Position numbers and translations under genes: made by a program. DNA of 64,000 bases from Chloracidobacterium thermophilum B (GTDB taxonomy: Bacteria; Acidobacteriota; Blastocatellia; Chloracidobacteriales; Chloracidobacteriaceae): assembly GCF_000226295.1 (NCBI RefSeq), contig NC_016024.1:2525501-2589500 (forward strand). The letters run 5' to 3'. Under the pieces are notes generated by a model. The model had not been told where the DNA came from. It saw only the letters and a list, made by a program, of their open reading frames with translations, and made no database searches. The stretch's first letter is position 1. Each line of letters starts with the position of its first letter. Positions 55,049-63,629 of the stretch are shown here, one piece after another.

Positions 55049-56154
55049 ATTCACCCAACGACAACAACCGACTCCCGCGCCCGACGGACAAGCTCACCGC
55101 TTTCCTCAGTGAACACTTCCCGGCGGCCATCCTCTCCATCGAACCCCTCCTGGGTGATGCGTCAACCCGCATGTACTTCCGCATTCGCCGGGAGCGTGAA
55201 ACCTTCATTGCGGCGGTCTATGCCGAACCGTTTGATGTCACGACATTTGCCTACCTGGATGTCACCCGGCTTTTCCAGTCGGCCGGCATTCCTGTGCCCC
55301 AGGTGTTTGCGGTGGATGGCCGCCGGGGTGTGGTGCTTCAGCAGGATGTCGGTGACTGGCGGCTTCAGGATGTGCTGACCAATCAACCGGACGTGGCCCG
55401 CCGGGTGGACTACGACCTGGCGCTTCACCTGATTGTGGATATCCAGAAGACAACCCCACTGGCCCAGGCCTGCAACTCTGTCGCCTGGCGGCAGGCGTTT
55501 GACGACGAAAAGCTGTTCTGGGAAATGAACTACTTTTTCCGTAACTACGTCGAACGCTACGGCCGCTGGGTGTTGTCGGCGGAACAGGAAGCTCTGGTGC
55601 TGGGCGAACTCTTTGCCCTCACCTACCGTCTGGCGCGGGTCCCGCGCGTTGTCTGTCACCGCGACTACCACGCGCGCAACCTCATGCACCACGCCGGACG
55701 GCTCTGGGTCATTGATCATCAGGATGCCCGCATGGGGCCGGCCACTTACGATCTGGCCTCGCTTCTGGGTGACCCCTACGCGGCACTGGACGAGGACTTT
55801 CAGGCCACACTCAGGGAGCGGTTCTGGCAGCTCCACCGGGCTGCCTTTGGCGCGCAATACTACGCCTCCCGCCGCCAGTTCGAGCAGGAATACCAACTCA
55901 TGCTGGTGCAACGCCTGCTCAAGGCCATTGGGACCTATGCCTATCAGTTCGCCGTGCGCAACAATCCGGTTTATTTGGGCTACATCCCGATTGCCCTGCA
56001 CACGACGGCCCGTGCTCTGGAAGGCATTGCCGACCTGCCCATGGTGAAGTGGCTCGTCGAGTCGGCTATCGAGCGTGAGGCGCCACGGGCTGCCGCTGCG
56101 CCGGAAGTGGCCTTCACGGCGCCCCTTCCCACAACACCTCTGGCCGGTACGTGA
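55045..56154 (+). CDS. amgK: AmgK-like sugar kinase (aminoglycoside phosphotransferase family)
   Basis: A 369-residue APH-fold kinase: GDASTRMYFRIR near residue 37, catalytic loop VCHRDYHARNLM and metal-binding VIDHQDARMGPATYDLASLL. The size and these motifs fit AmgK, which phosphorylates N-acetylmuramate/N-acetylglucosamine at C1 in peptidoglycan recycling; homoserine-kinase-like relatives cannot be excluded. MurU, the usual partner, is not adjacent. The ATG at 55045 overlaps the preceding stop, so translation is coupled. Confidence 0.8.
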   Translation: MNSPNDNNRLPRPTDKLTAFLSEHFPAAILSIEPLLGDASTRMYFRIRRERETFIAAVYAEPFDVTTFAYLDVTRLFQSAGIPVPQVFAVDGRRGVVLQQDVGDWRLQDVLTNQPDVARRVDYDLALHLIVDIQKTTPLAQACNSVAWRQAFDDEKLFWEMNYFFRNYVERYGRWVLSAEQEALVLGELFALTYRLARVPRVVCHRDYHARNLMHHAGRLWVIDHQDARMGPATYDLASLLGDPYAALDEDFQATLRERFWQLHRAAFGAQYYASRRQFEQEYQLMLVQRLLKAIGTYAYQFAVRNNPVYLGYIPIALHTTARALEGIADLPMVKWLVESAIEREAPRAAAAPEVAFTAPLPTTPLAGT

Positions 56155-56225
56155 AACAGAACCACGCACCGGCCAGAGACAAAAAGGGCATCCGATTGGG
56201 CGCATCCGGTTTGGGAACCAGCCCT

Positions 56226-56795
56226 TCAGCGCTGCGCCGTGGCTTCTGCCACCGGCAGTTCGGCGGGCGTCGTTGTGCCAGAAGGGATGCCGGCGGTGAT
56301 GGGCGCTGCGTCCGTGCGCTTCTTCTCGAAGCGCCGGATGTATTCGACCAGGTAGTTGATCTGTTGCAGGGTCAGCTTGTCCTTGTAGGCCGGCATGACC
56401 TTGCCCTTGCCGTTGACAATGGAAGTGACCATCCCCGGTGATGAGTTATTGGCCTGCCAGCCGGCATCCTGAAAGTTCGTGGCATTGATGGCTTTGTTTC
56501 CTCCACCGTTGACCTGATGGCATCCGGCGCAGGCCGCGTAGTTGCGGGTTTGCAGCTCGGCCAGCATCGCCTTGTAGTGGGCGATTTCATCCGCCGGCGT
56601 GTCTTTGGGAAGACCGTCCGTTGAGCCTTCGTACAGCACTTGCGCCTCCCGCAGATAGGCCGGGGCCGTACGCGAAGCGGCGATGGAAGAACTCCCCAGA
56701 CGCGGTTCACTGGCATTGCGCGCGCCAACAAAACACCCCGTGGCCATCACTGCCGTCAGGCCCAGCAGGGCGACTGTTTTCACTTTGTCCGTCAT
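56226..56795 (-). CDS. Lipoprotein mono-haem cytochrome c (second of pair)
   Basis: A 189-residue protein. The lipobox VMATGC places an acylated Cys at residue 21. A single haem site CAGCH is at residues 89-93, with Met134 in GKVMPAYKD as the likely sixth ligand. It shares TNFxDxGWQxNNS and the GCFVGxR N-terminus with the next cytochrome, so they are paralogues. AAGGAG precedes the ATG at 56795. As the last gene of the reaction-centre cluster, it is a good candidate electron donor to the oxidised special pair. Confidence 0.88.
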   Translation of the reverse strand: MTDKVKTVALLGLTAVMATGCFVGARNASEPRLGSSSIAASRTAPAYLREAQVLYEGSTDGLPKDTPADEIAHYKAMLAELQTRNYAACAGCHQVNGGGNKAINATNFQDAGWQANNSSPGMVTSIVNGKGKVMPAYKDKLTLQQINYLVEYIRRFEKKRTDAAPITAGIPSGTTTPAELPVAEATAQR

Positions 56796-56914
56796 GATCG
56801 TACTCCTTGTGCAAGCCTCCGGGTCGTAAGGCATAAGCCACGCTTCCTGCCGGGTGTCAACCGGGGATTCCCGGCACACGCGCCTTGTTTGACCACTGGG
56901 GGACCACGCCAGCA

Positions 56915-57580
56915 CTAAGGCTTGTTCTGGCGCTCGGCCACCATGCGCTCAACATCGCTCAGGGTCGGCAAACCATTACACTGCCTTCCCTTGAAGGCGC
57001 GCAGATAGGCCACCAGGTAGCGAATCTGCTGGGGACTCAACTGGTTGTAGTAGGCCGGCATGGCCCCGCCGCCGTTGCCAATCCCCTTGCCGTTGTAAAT
57101 CGAGGAATAAATCCCGCCGTCCGAGTTGTTTTCCTGCCAGCCGGGGTCGGTGAAGTTCGTCGAACGTGGCACGTTCCCACAACCGTTGTGCCCGTGGCAG
57201 CCGACGCAGTTGTTTTGAAAGAGGGCGCGCCCTTCACGATAGATTTCAACCGGATCGCGGTACATTTCGCCCTCATCCAGCACCACCCGCGCTGGCGAGC
57301 CCAGAGGGTCATTTCCGGCCACGTCCTGCTCATTGACCTGTTGCAGGTTGAGCGGCGTCACCCGGTCACGTAACGCGGCGGCCTCACGTGCGCCCGGCGT
57401 GTTTTGCGCCACACTTTCGCGCCGGATTTCCTCTGCCGTCTTGAGTGTAGATGTCTGATTCTGAAGCGGCATCGGTGCCTTCGGATAGCGGGTTTCATTC
57501 GGATCACGTGAGCCGACGAAGCAGCCACCGACCAGAAGCGCCAAGGCACTGCCAAGGACGATGATCTTGATGCTTTTCAT
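56915..57580 (-). CDS. Lipoprotein mono-haem cytochrome c (first of pair)
   Basis: A 221-residue protein. The lipobox LLVGGC puts the acylated Cys at residue 20. The haem site is CVGCH (125-129), with Met174 in GGAMPAYYN as axial ligand. The roughly 100-residue spacer before the haem domain is longer than in the paralogue. Extra Cys134 and Cys201 could form a disulfide. GAGG precedes the ATG at 57580. It starts 41 bp after the ArsA-like gene, indicating co-transcription with the photosynthesis genes. A role feeding electrons to PscA is inferred from context. Confidence 0.9.
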   Translation of the reverse strand: MKSIKIIVLGSALALLVGGCFVGSRDPNETRYPKAPMPLQNQTSTLKTAEEIRRESVAQNTPGAREAAALRDRVTPLNLQQVNEQDVAGNDPLGSPARVVLDEGEMYRDPVEIYREGRALFQNNCVGCHGHNGCGNVPRSTNFTDPGWQENNSDGGIYSSIYNGKGIGNGGGAMPAYYNQLSPQQIRYLVAYLRAFKGRQCNGLPTLSDVERMVAERQNKP

Positions 57581-57621
57581 GGTTCAACCTCGCGCACGTC
57601 GTGGGACGCATTCACGACAAA

Positions 57622-58884
57622 TCAAGCACTGGCGGGGGAACGCCGCAGCCGTGTCAACCGGGGGGGTTCAGGCTCACGCGCCCGTTCACGAAAGGTCACG
57701 GTGAGCAGTTCACCGTTGGCGACATAATCCACCATGTCAGCGTTTGACAGGATTCTCGGCAGCGAAACACTGCGGGCAATCCTCCCAACACACATATACA
57801 GGTCCATACCCACCCGCTGAACCTCGATGTGCTCGTTTTCGGTCAGGAACGGAATCCGTACAACAAAGCGCCGAATGTCCGGGTCATCCGTGGGCTGGCG
57901 TTCTTCGACCCACATGTTTTTCTTGCTGTAGAGCACCTGCCCGATGTCGGTTTCACCGAAGGCCTTGGCGCCGACCTGGCGCAGCGCTTCGACTCCCAAC
58001 GGTTCGCAGGGTTCCAGAAACAGTTTGAAAATCGGCAACGGGGCAAAGGCTGACTCGATATCTTCGAGGTATCGCCCGTGCAGCTTGGCCCAGTAATCGA
58101 AGTAGCTGCCGAGTTGGGCTCCGTGCAGTGCCTCGCCCACGGGGTAAATCTTGTTGACAACGACGGCATCAATCGTCAGGCCATAGATGTGGGTGAAAGT
58201 GTAAGCCCGCTTGCTTTCCAGAATCGAAAGCTTTTCCGGGTTGATCACCAGGCGCAGAGTGACGTTTTCTCCGGTCAGAAACGTGCTGACCTGGTTCATC
58301 GCATCCAGCAACTGGTTGACTTCGTTAAAGAATTCCGGGTCAGGACCATTCGACGAACCAAACGGCTTCATCATCGAGGACATCCCTTGGTACACCCGAA
58401 ACAGCTTCTTGCCCATGCTTCCGCCGACGATGAGTTCGGGGTAGGCCAGCAGCCGCAAGGTGTTGCCGGTCGGCGACGTGTCGAGAATGACGACCTCCCA
58501 CAGTCCCGACAGTGCCTCGCGGTGGAGGCGTACCAGGGAGAAAATCTCATCCAGCCCCGGCTGTGTAGAAAGTTCCGACGCCACCGAAGAGCGGATGCCA
58601 CGTTTTTCGTAGCTTTCAGACACGAACTTCTCGAAGTTGCCCATGTTGCGCTTGGCTTCGTAGAGCGTGTCGATTTCGAGACCGAACAGGTTTTCGGCAA
58701 TGGGGGTCGGGTCTGTCCGCGAAAGCGACATCTGAAAGACATCGCCCAGCGAATGGGCCGGATCGCTGGAGATGACCAGCACCCGCTTGCCAGCCGCTGC
58801 CAAGGTCACGGCGGTGGCCGCCGAGACAGTCGTTTTGCCCGTCCCCCCTTTGCCGGAGTAGATGATGACTCGTGTGTTCGTCAT
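57622..58884 (-). CDS. ArsA/Get3d-like ATPase with alpha-crystallin-like domain
   Basis: This 420-residue deviant Walker-A ATPase has GKGGTGKTT (residues 11-19), switch I SSDPAHSLGDVF and switch II ILDTSPTGNTLRLLAYPE. The C-terminus (about 330-405) is an ArsA_HSP20/alpha-crystallin-like domain (RFVVRIPFLTENEHIEV, LYMCVGRI). This layout matches Get3d-type proteins of cyanobacteria, plastids and green sulfur bacteria. I see neither the metal Cys pair of ArsA nor arsenic genes nearby. It sits between fmoA (74 bp) and two cytochromes, so a chaperone or targeting role in reaction-centre assembly is plausible but unproven. Confidence 0.85.
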   Translation of the reverse strand: MTNTRVIIYSGKGGTGKTTVSAATAVTLAAAGKRVLVISSDPAHSLGDVFQMSLSRTDPTPIAENLFGLEIDTLYEAKRNMGNFEKFVSESYEKRGIRSSVASELSTQPGLDEIFSLVRLHREALSGLWEVVILDTSPTGNTLRLLAYPELIVGGSMGKKLFRVYQGMSSMMKPFGSSNGPDPEFFNEVNQLLDAMNQVSTFLTGENVTLRLVINPEKLSILESKRAYTFTHIYGLTIDAVVVNKIYPVGEALHGAQLGSYFDYWAKLHGRYLEDIESAFAPLPIFKLFLEPCEPLGVEALRQVGAKAFGETDIGQVLYSKKNMWVEERQPTDDPDIRRFVVRIPFLTENEHIEVQRVGMDLYMCVGRIARSVSLPRILSNADMVDYVANGELLTVTFRERAREPEPPRLTRLRRSPASA

Positions 58885-58958
58885 GATAACCCTTTTCGGT
58901 GTATGCCGCCGGTTTGCCTGACACACCGTGGCGAAAGACCGGTGATGATGCCCATAAA

Positions 58959-60056
58959 TCAACCAAAGAAGATGTCAAAGGGTGAGTAGCTGCCCTTGCA
59001 GATACCCTCTGCCCAGGCTTTGTAGCGACCACCCGTGAAGACCCGGACGTTTTCCGCCACCCGGTCCCACTCAAAGCTGTTGGCTGTCTCGATAAACTTC
59101 TTGCCCTTTGGAATGGAAACCTTGAAGCGAATGGCCAGGTCAGCCGGCTCGGAGTTGACCGCAATACCGTGGTGTGCCAAAGGCACCAGCGGATGGTTGA
59201 GAACTTTCCGTTTGCCGCCTTCAATAGGGACACTAAAGCCCGGCAACTCAACGAACAGCTTGACTTCAATCCCCTGTACGCTGGCGTTGAAGTTCCCCTG
59301 CAGGCGGGCCACCCGCCCACCCTGATTGACCGGTTTGCCCAAGCCATCAATAGGGAACAATTCGAGCCAGCGGCTGATTGAATCCACAATCCCTGTGCCG
59401 CCGCCGGCAAAGCGGAAGTCAATGCGTGATTTTTCGCCGCCTTCGACTTCCGAGAAGTAATACACGTCAATGTTGTCGAGGCTCTGCCCGGTCTGTTCCA
59501 GTGCGTTCCACAGCGGCCCAATCAGCCACACATCCTTGATGTAGTCGCCAAAGTTGGGCGAGTTGCGGAAGGCGTCCTGCATCTCCAGCCAGGTATCAAT
59601 GACCTCCTCGCTGTCGAGCGGCACGCGCACGGACAGATCGTGAAAAAGATTGCCGCACAGCAGGCGCTGTTTCCGTGCGATGATGTTGTCGTCTATGGCT
59701 TTCGACCGCCAGTACCGCAGACAATCCACAACGCCTTCAAACTCAAAGCGGTGTGAGAACTTGCCGACTGTAATCTTGCCGTCACCGGCCGCCACCCGGC
59801 GCGTCGGTGATTCGTTGGCAATGTCGGATTCTCCTTCCACCCGGCCCAGAATGCCATCCACGATGGATTGCCCAAAGAAGGTGAGCCGGACAACATCATC
59901 CTCAATCTTTTTGGCCTCAAGCTTCAGCTCGCCGTCAATCGGCAACAGCGGCGAAGCCGATGGTACATTGGAAATTCGGGCCTCGGCCCGCAGCGTTCCC
60001 CAACCTGTGGCATCCAGGTCGAGGTCGTAGTTTGAAGTGGTGAGTTTGCTTGCCAT
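58959..60056 (-). CDS. fmoA: Fenna-Matthews-Olson bacteriochlorophyll a protein
   Basis: This 365-residue protein is rich in beta strands. N-terminal and C-terminal regions match FMO: LDATGWGTLRAEARISN, LVPLAHHGIAVNSEPADL and a GGRYKAWAEGICKGSYSPF end. FMO trimers bind bacteriochlorophyll a and pass excitation from the chlorosome baseplate to the reaction centre. Several His residues (NLFHDLS, NHPLVPLAHHG) are candidate Mg ligands. AGGAG precedes the ATG at 60056. FMO is known only from green sulfur bacteria and the acidobacterial Chloracidobacterium group. Confidence 0.96.
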   Translation of the reverse strand: MASKLTTSNYDLDLDATGWGTLRAEARISNVPSASPLLPIDGELKLEAKKIEDDVVRLTFFGQSIVDGILGRVEGESDIANESPTRRVAAGDGKITVGKFSHRFEFEGVVDCLRYWRSKAIDDNIIARKQRLLCGNLFHDLSVRVPLDSEEVIDTWLEMQDAFRNSPNFGDYIKDVWLIGPLWNALEQTGQSLDNIDVYYFSEVEGGEKSRIDFRFAGGGTGIVDSISRWLELFPIDGLGKPVNQGGRVARLQGNFNASVQGIEVKLFVELPGFSVPIEGGKRKVLNHPLVPLAHHGIAVNSEPADLAIRFKVSIPKGKKFIETANSFEWDRVAENVRVFTGGRYKAWAEGICKGSYSPFDIFFG

Positions 60057-60335
60057 ACAGCGGTCTCCTGCGGGAGGAACTCAAAGAAGGAAATCTCGGC
60101 TGACAACCGACATCAGCCCTCGGCCCCGGTTCTGCGACACGGGGCGGAGTATCAACACTGGCAGGGGACGCAAAGGGCGGAAGCCTTGTTTTCGGACGTG
60201 GCTTCCATCCGTCCGGGTCCGCAGTCGCCGTCAGGTGTTACCGTCAGGTGGTGCCTTCGGGCGGCTGCGGACGGCTCCGGGGTTGAGATTTCACGGCTTT
60301 TCAAGCCGCCTGGGGAGGCTTACTTCCAGTGTACT
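60057..60335 (-). promoter_or_regulatory. fmoA-pscB spacer with direct repeats and hairpins
   Basis: This 279-bp gap has no gene. It holds a 10-bp direct repeat CCGTCAGGTG (60228-60237 and 60241-60250), a 7-bp inverted repeat GGAAGCC/GGCTTCC (60179-60185 and 60200-60206), and a CGGCTT-TTC-AAGCCG hairpin (60294-60308) just after pscB. No T-tract follows the hairpin on the minus strand. The length suggests fmoA may have its own promoter; a GATACT -10-like box (minus strand, near 60150) is a weak candidate. Confidence 0.35.
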
Positions 60336-60857
60336 TCACAGGATTGAACCAATCCGCGACAATTCGTTGCGTTGACGCCAGTACGGCTCATCCACCATCT
60401 CGATGTGCAGGTAGTCCTCCATGTACTGCGTCCGTGACACCCCACCTTCCGTAAAGACGACGGCATCGGTCGGGCAGGTGCCGGCCACAAAGCACAGCGA
60501 ACAACTGATGCACCGGGTTTGGTCAATCCAGTAGGTTTCGCCACCGTCGAGGACCGCCTCAACATCCCGTGGCAGGATGGCATTCACCTTGGGCGGACAT
60601 TCATCCGTGCAGAAGCCGCACCCGATGCACAACTCCTCGATGATGGTGTAAATCTGCCGCTCGCGCTTCTTTTTCGGCGCCGCTGTCTTCGGACGCGACA
60701 AGCGACTTGGCGGCCCTGGAATGGGCGGCGGGGCCGCTTTGGCTGCGGCTTTGGCCGGAGCTTTGGCCGCGGCCTTGGCGGCGGCCTTGGCGGGTGCCAA
60801 GGCCGGTGTTTCCGCCGGCGCGCCGTTGGTCGTTTCTGCTTTCTCCTCTGCTGCCAT
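60336..60857 (-). CDS. pscB: Reaction-centre iron-sulfur subunit PscB
   Basis: A 173-residue protein. An Ala/Lys/Pro-rich N-terminal arm (about 18-65) precedes a bacterial ferredoxin domain with two 4Fe-4S motifs: Cys77-80-83-87 (CIGCGFCTDECP) and Cys116-119-122-128 (CISCSLC then CP). These hold the FA/FB-type clusters that take electrons from FX in PscA. The second motif has five residues before its last Cys instead of three. The ATG at 60857 is preferred; a GTG at 60875 lacks a ribosome site. Confidence 0.93.
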   Translation of the reverse strand: MAAEEKAETTNGAPAETPALAPAKAAAKAAAKAPAKAAAKAAPPPIPGPPSRLSRPKTAAPKKKRERQIYTIIEELCIGCGFCTDECPPKVNAILPRDVEAVLDGGETYWIDQTRCISCSLCFVAGTCPTDAVVFTEGGVSRTQYMEDYLHIEMVDEPYWRQRNELSRIGSIL

Positions 60858-60988
60858 GGTGACTTTGCCTTTCACACCGCGAAAATAACGGAGACTTTTT
60901 TCAAGTTCCGTGTTGAAAAAATGTCCACAACCGTCACCAGCGGCAATGTGAACTTTGTTACATGCTTCGGCACAGGGCCGGGAAAGAG

Positions 60989-61021
60989 CCGGCGGATGAC
61001 AGACAGACGGCCATCCGCCGG
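60989..61021 (-). terminator. Strong stem-loop just after pscA
   Basis: A perfect 10-bp stem CCGGCGGATG/CATCCGCCGG (60989-60998 and 61012-61021), 10 bp past the pscA stop. On the minus strand it is followed by CTCTTTCC rather than a T-run, so partial termination or mRNA 3'-end protection is likelier than full termination. Confidence 0.5.
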
Positions 61022-61031
61022 TTTCGGCTGC

Positions 61032-63629
61032 CTACCGGTTCTGGAAGAAACCATCGGCAAAGTAGAGGAACACCAGCACAAAGGTTCCGGTGTAGAAGAA
61101 CACCGTACCCCACAGCTTGGCAGTGGCCAGGTTTGAGACCGGGAAACGCACTTCCTGGAGGGTCTTGATGCCCAACCGTTTGCCCATCAGGCGCACCCAG
61201 CGGCTCTGGATGTCACCTCCCTCAGCCCGCGAGCCGCGATCCTTGAACCAGAGCGCGAAGCTCACGAACCAGATGAGGTGCCCGAGCAGCAGCATGGCCG
61301 TCAGGTGATTGTCGGTCCAAATCCAGGTTGTTTCGTTCCACATGTAGAGGAACACCCCGCCCGTGTGACTGATGTTGTGCGTGAGGTAGTACGCTTCATT
61401 TCCACGGGCCATCATCGTCGCAATCCAGCCACCATCCAGATACCAGGCAATGGCCGAGAGCGGCTTGATGGAGAACAGGATGCAGAACCACAACTGGTCC
61501 TGAATCGAAACACCGCACGTACCGCCCTTGACCGGCCCGATGCACGGGAAGTCCGGCGACTGTTTCCGCCACTCAAAGTCGCGGTACCACGGGCTTTGAT
61601 AGTTGTGGAAGGCAATGCGCAGCAGCGGAATGAACCCGAACAACCAGCCGCCAATCATCAGCCAGAAGAAGATGGCGTCGTTGATCTCACCATCGCGGTG
61701 CTGATCGCGCAGGTTGGAATAAAGCACGGCCGGCGTGCTGGCCAACCGCTCGTTCCACTCAAGCATGTTGGCATGCGCTTTTTCGAGTTCCGGGCGGAAC
61801 TTGTCCAACTCGGCCTGGGCTTTCTGCTTTGCCTCTTCCGTCTGGGCATCGTCAATCTGGTTGAGCAGGCTTACGGCCTTGAGATGCGCGGCCAGATAGG
61901 CTTCATCAGCCTTGCGGGTCGCTTCAAAGGTCTTCTGGTTCTGGAGATACCAGATGCCCTTGTCCACCCAGAACAGGGGGTTGACCTTGCGCAGGAAATG
62001 CGTCCAGCTTCCCCACTGCACGGCATACAGTTTCGGCTGCCCCCATTCCGGCTTGTAGTTGATTTCCTCAATGGTCGTGAAACTGTAGGTTGGAGAGGAC
62101 CCGATGCCGAGTTCTTCATTGAGAATGCGGTCGCCGACCTGCAGGTTACGTGCCTTGACCAGCTTGGCGGTTCCGTCCGGGTTCTTCACCCAGTCTCCAC
62201 CGGCCGTGGGGTCCCACGGATTCTTCGGACGAAACACCCGGTAGCCGATATTGCCGGCTTCGCCATCCATCTGAATGGCCCGGAAGGAGCGGAACTGATA
62301 GATACCAAAGTTGAGATCGAGTTCTGCGCCGGTGTTCCAGCAGATCATGCCGTAGCCAAAGACCACGGTGACGAAGCTGACAAACATGGTCGTCCCGACG
62401 ATCTTCGTCTGGAGGTCGGGATTCTGGAACCAGGTGATGAACTTCGAGCGCGCCTGCTTGTACGCGCCGGAAATGTTCAGCCCATGCAGGTACTGCCCGC
62501 CGTGGAAGACGCCCGCCGCCACATAGAGCAACCCGACCTGCACGTGGTTGAACGTGATCATGTTGTGAATCATCCGACCGGGATTGACGATCTTCTTCCC
62601 GTAGATGATCACGTTCATGTCATTGAGCATCAGGTACGACGGGTGATTGCGCAGCGCCAGGAAGCCGACGATGGCCAGGGCAAAACTCACGTACCCGATG
62701 GCCGTCAGGTGCACGTGGAAGACGGCCTTGGTGTCTTCCAGGTGCGTAATGTTGATACTGCGCGGCGGCCGATACCACCAGTACGCCCCAAGGGCCACGA
62801 ACAGTACCCCCCAGACGAAACACATCGTGGTTTCGCCGTTGATGGTGTTCATCGGGTGCATGACCTGGTTGAGGTAGGGGTCAAACCAGCCATAAGGAAA
62901 CGGTGCCTGTTCGAGGGGCATCAGCCCATTGGGCGTCATCACCTGGGCCGGCTGCAGCGGGACTGGCGGCTTGTCCAGCACAAACCACAGCACAAAGCCC
63001 CAGATGAAAAACAACAACCCGATGTAAATCGTGTGTGGACTCAGGGCGTCGGCGTAGGTGCGCCGCAGAATCGGCCAGGGCGTATTGGCAAAGCTCCCCC
63101 ACGGCAGCCCGACCTTGTACCACGGCCCTTCGGGCGTGAACCACTTGATCTGGCACAGTCCCTTGAGTCCGGGGACGTAGGGCAGGAGCCAGAAAATTTC
63201 GCCGATCGTGGCGCCCCCCCGCGCCCCGTAGTAGTGGGCAGCGCCGGCATAGACGAGCCAGAGTCCCAGGCCAATGTGGAAGCACCCCCAGCCAAAGAGC
63301 CGGAAATCGGTCATCGTCAGAGGATACTGTCCAAAAAACGGGAGCTTACTGGTGCTGAACTCACCAATGAGCGGCAGCCACACCCTCTGAATCTGTTCTG
63401 TGTCGTACGGGTCGTAAATCCCCAGTGAAATGAGACGTGGACGCAGCGTGAGATTCACATACCCGTCGTTCCACATCGTCATACTGGCGAAAAAGTACGT
63501 CCCAATCAGACATGCCAGCCCACCAATCAACATCATGTGCGCACCGAAAATGCGCTCCGGTGGCATCGGTAGTTCCAGCTTCTGGTACCACCGCTTCACC
63601 CCGTTGGCGTAGGACGAAAAGCTAGCCAT
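61032..63629 (-). CDS. pscA: Type I homodimeric reaction-centre core protein PscA
   Basis: An 865-residue membrane protein that binds the bacteriochlorophyll/chlorophyll antenna and redox cofactors as a homodimer. Hydrophobic helices include about 32-52, 112-135, 200-220, 268-288, 308-328, 360-380 and 410-432, then 650-675, 710-735, 770-795 and 838-860. The FX cluster loop has Cys696 and Cys705 (FPCIGPVKGGTCGVSIQDQ). Between about 433 and 650 lies a large soluble insertion containing a charged helical segment (about 565-630). GGGAG precedes the ATG at 63629; a longer frame to 63779 is unsupported. It heads the photosynthesis cluster. Confidence 0.97.
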   Translation of the reverse strand: MASFSSYANGVKRWYQKLELPMPPERIFGAHMMLIGGLACLIGTYFFASMTMWNDGYVNLTLRPRLISLGIYDPYDTEQIQRVWLPLIGEFSTSKLPFFGQYPLTMTDFRLFGWGCFHIGLGLWLVYAGAAHYYGARGGATIGEIFWLLPYVPGLKGLCQIKWFTPEGPWYKVGLPWGSFANTPWPILRRTYADALSPHTIYIGLLFFIWGFVLWFVLDKPPVPLQPAQVMTPNGLMPLEQAPFPYGWFDPYLNQVMHPMNTINGETTMCFVWGVLFVALGAYWWYRPPRSINITHLEDTKAVFHVHLTAIGYVSFALAIVGFLALRNHPSYLMLNDMNVIIYGKKIVNPGRMIHNMITFNHVQVGLLYVAAGVFHGGQYLHGLNISGAYKQARSKFITWFQNPDLQTKIVGTTMFVSFVTVVFGYGMICWNTGAELDLNFGIYQFRSFRAIQMDGEAGNIGYRVFRPKNPWDPTAGGDWVKNPDGTAKLVKARNLQVGDRILNEELGIGSSPTYSFTTIEEINYKPEWGQPKLYAVQWGSWTHFLRKVNPLFWVDKGIWYLQNQKTFEATRKADEAYLAAHLKAVSLLNQIDDAQTEEAKQKAQAELDKFRPELEKAHANMLEWNERLASTPAVLYSNLRDQHRDGEINDAIFFWLMIGGWLFGFIPLLRIAFHNYQSPWYRDFEWRKQSPDFPCIGPVKGGTCGVSIQDQLWFCILFSIKPLSAIAWYLDGGWIATMMARGNEAYYLTHNISHTGGVFLYMWNETTWIWTDNHLTAMLLLGHLIWFVSFALWFKDRGSRAEGGDIQSRWVRLMGKRLGIKTLQEVRFPVSNLATAKLWGTVFFYTGTFVLVFLYFADGFFQNR

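Noticed and set aside
57622-58884. Arsenite efflux ATPase (ArsA)
   Set aside because: No ArsB, ArsR or ArsC nearby, no metal-binding Cys pair seen, and the HSP20-like C-domain fits Get3d better.
61278-63428. Long open frame of about 716 codons antisense to pscA
   Set aside because: A shadow of pscA codon bias; no signal, domain or ribosome site.
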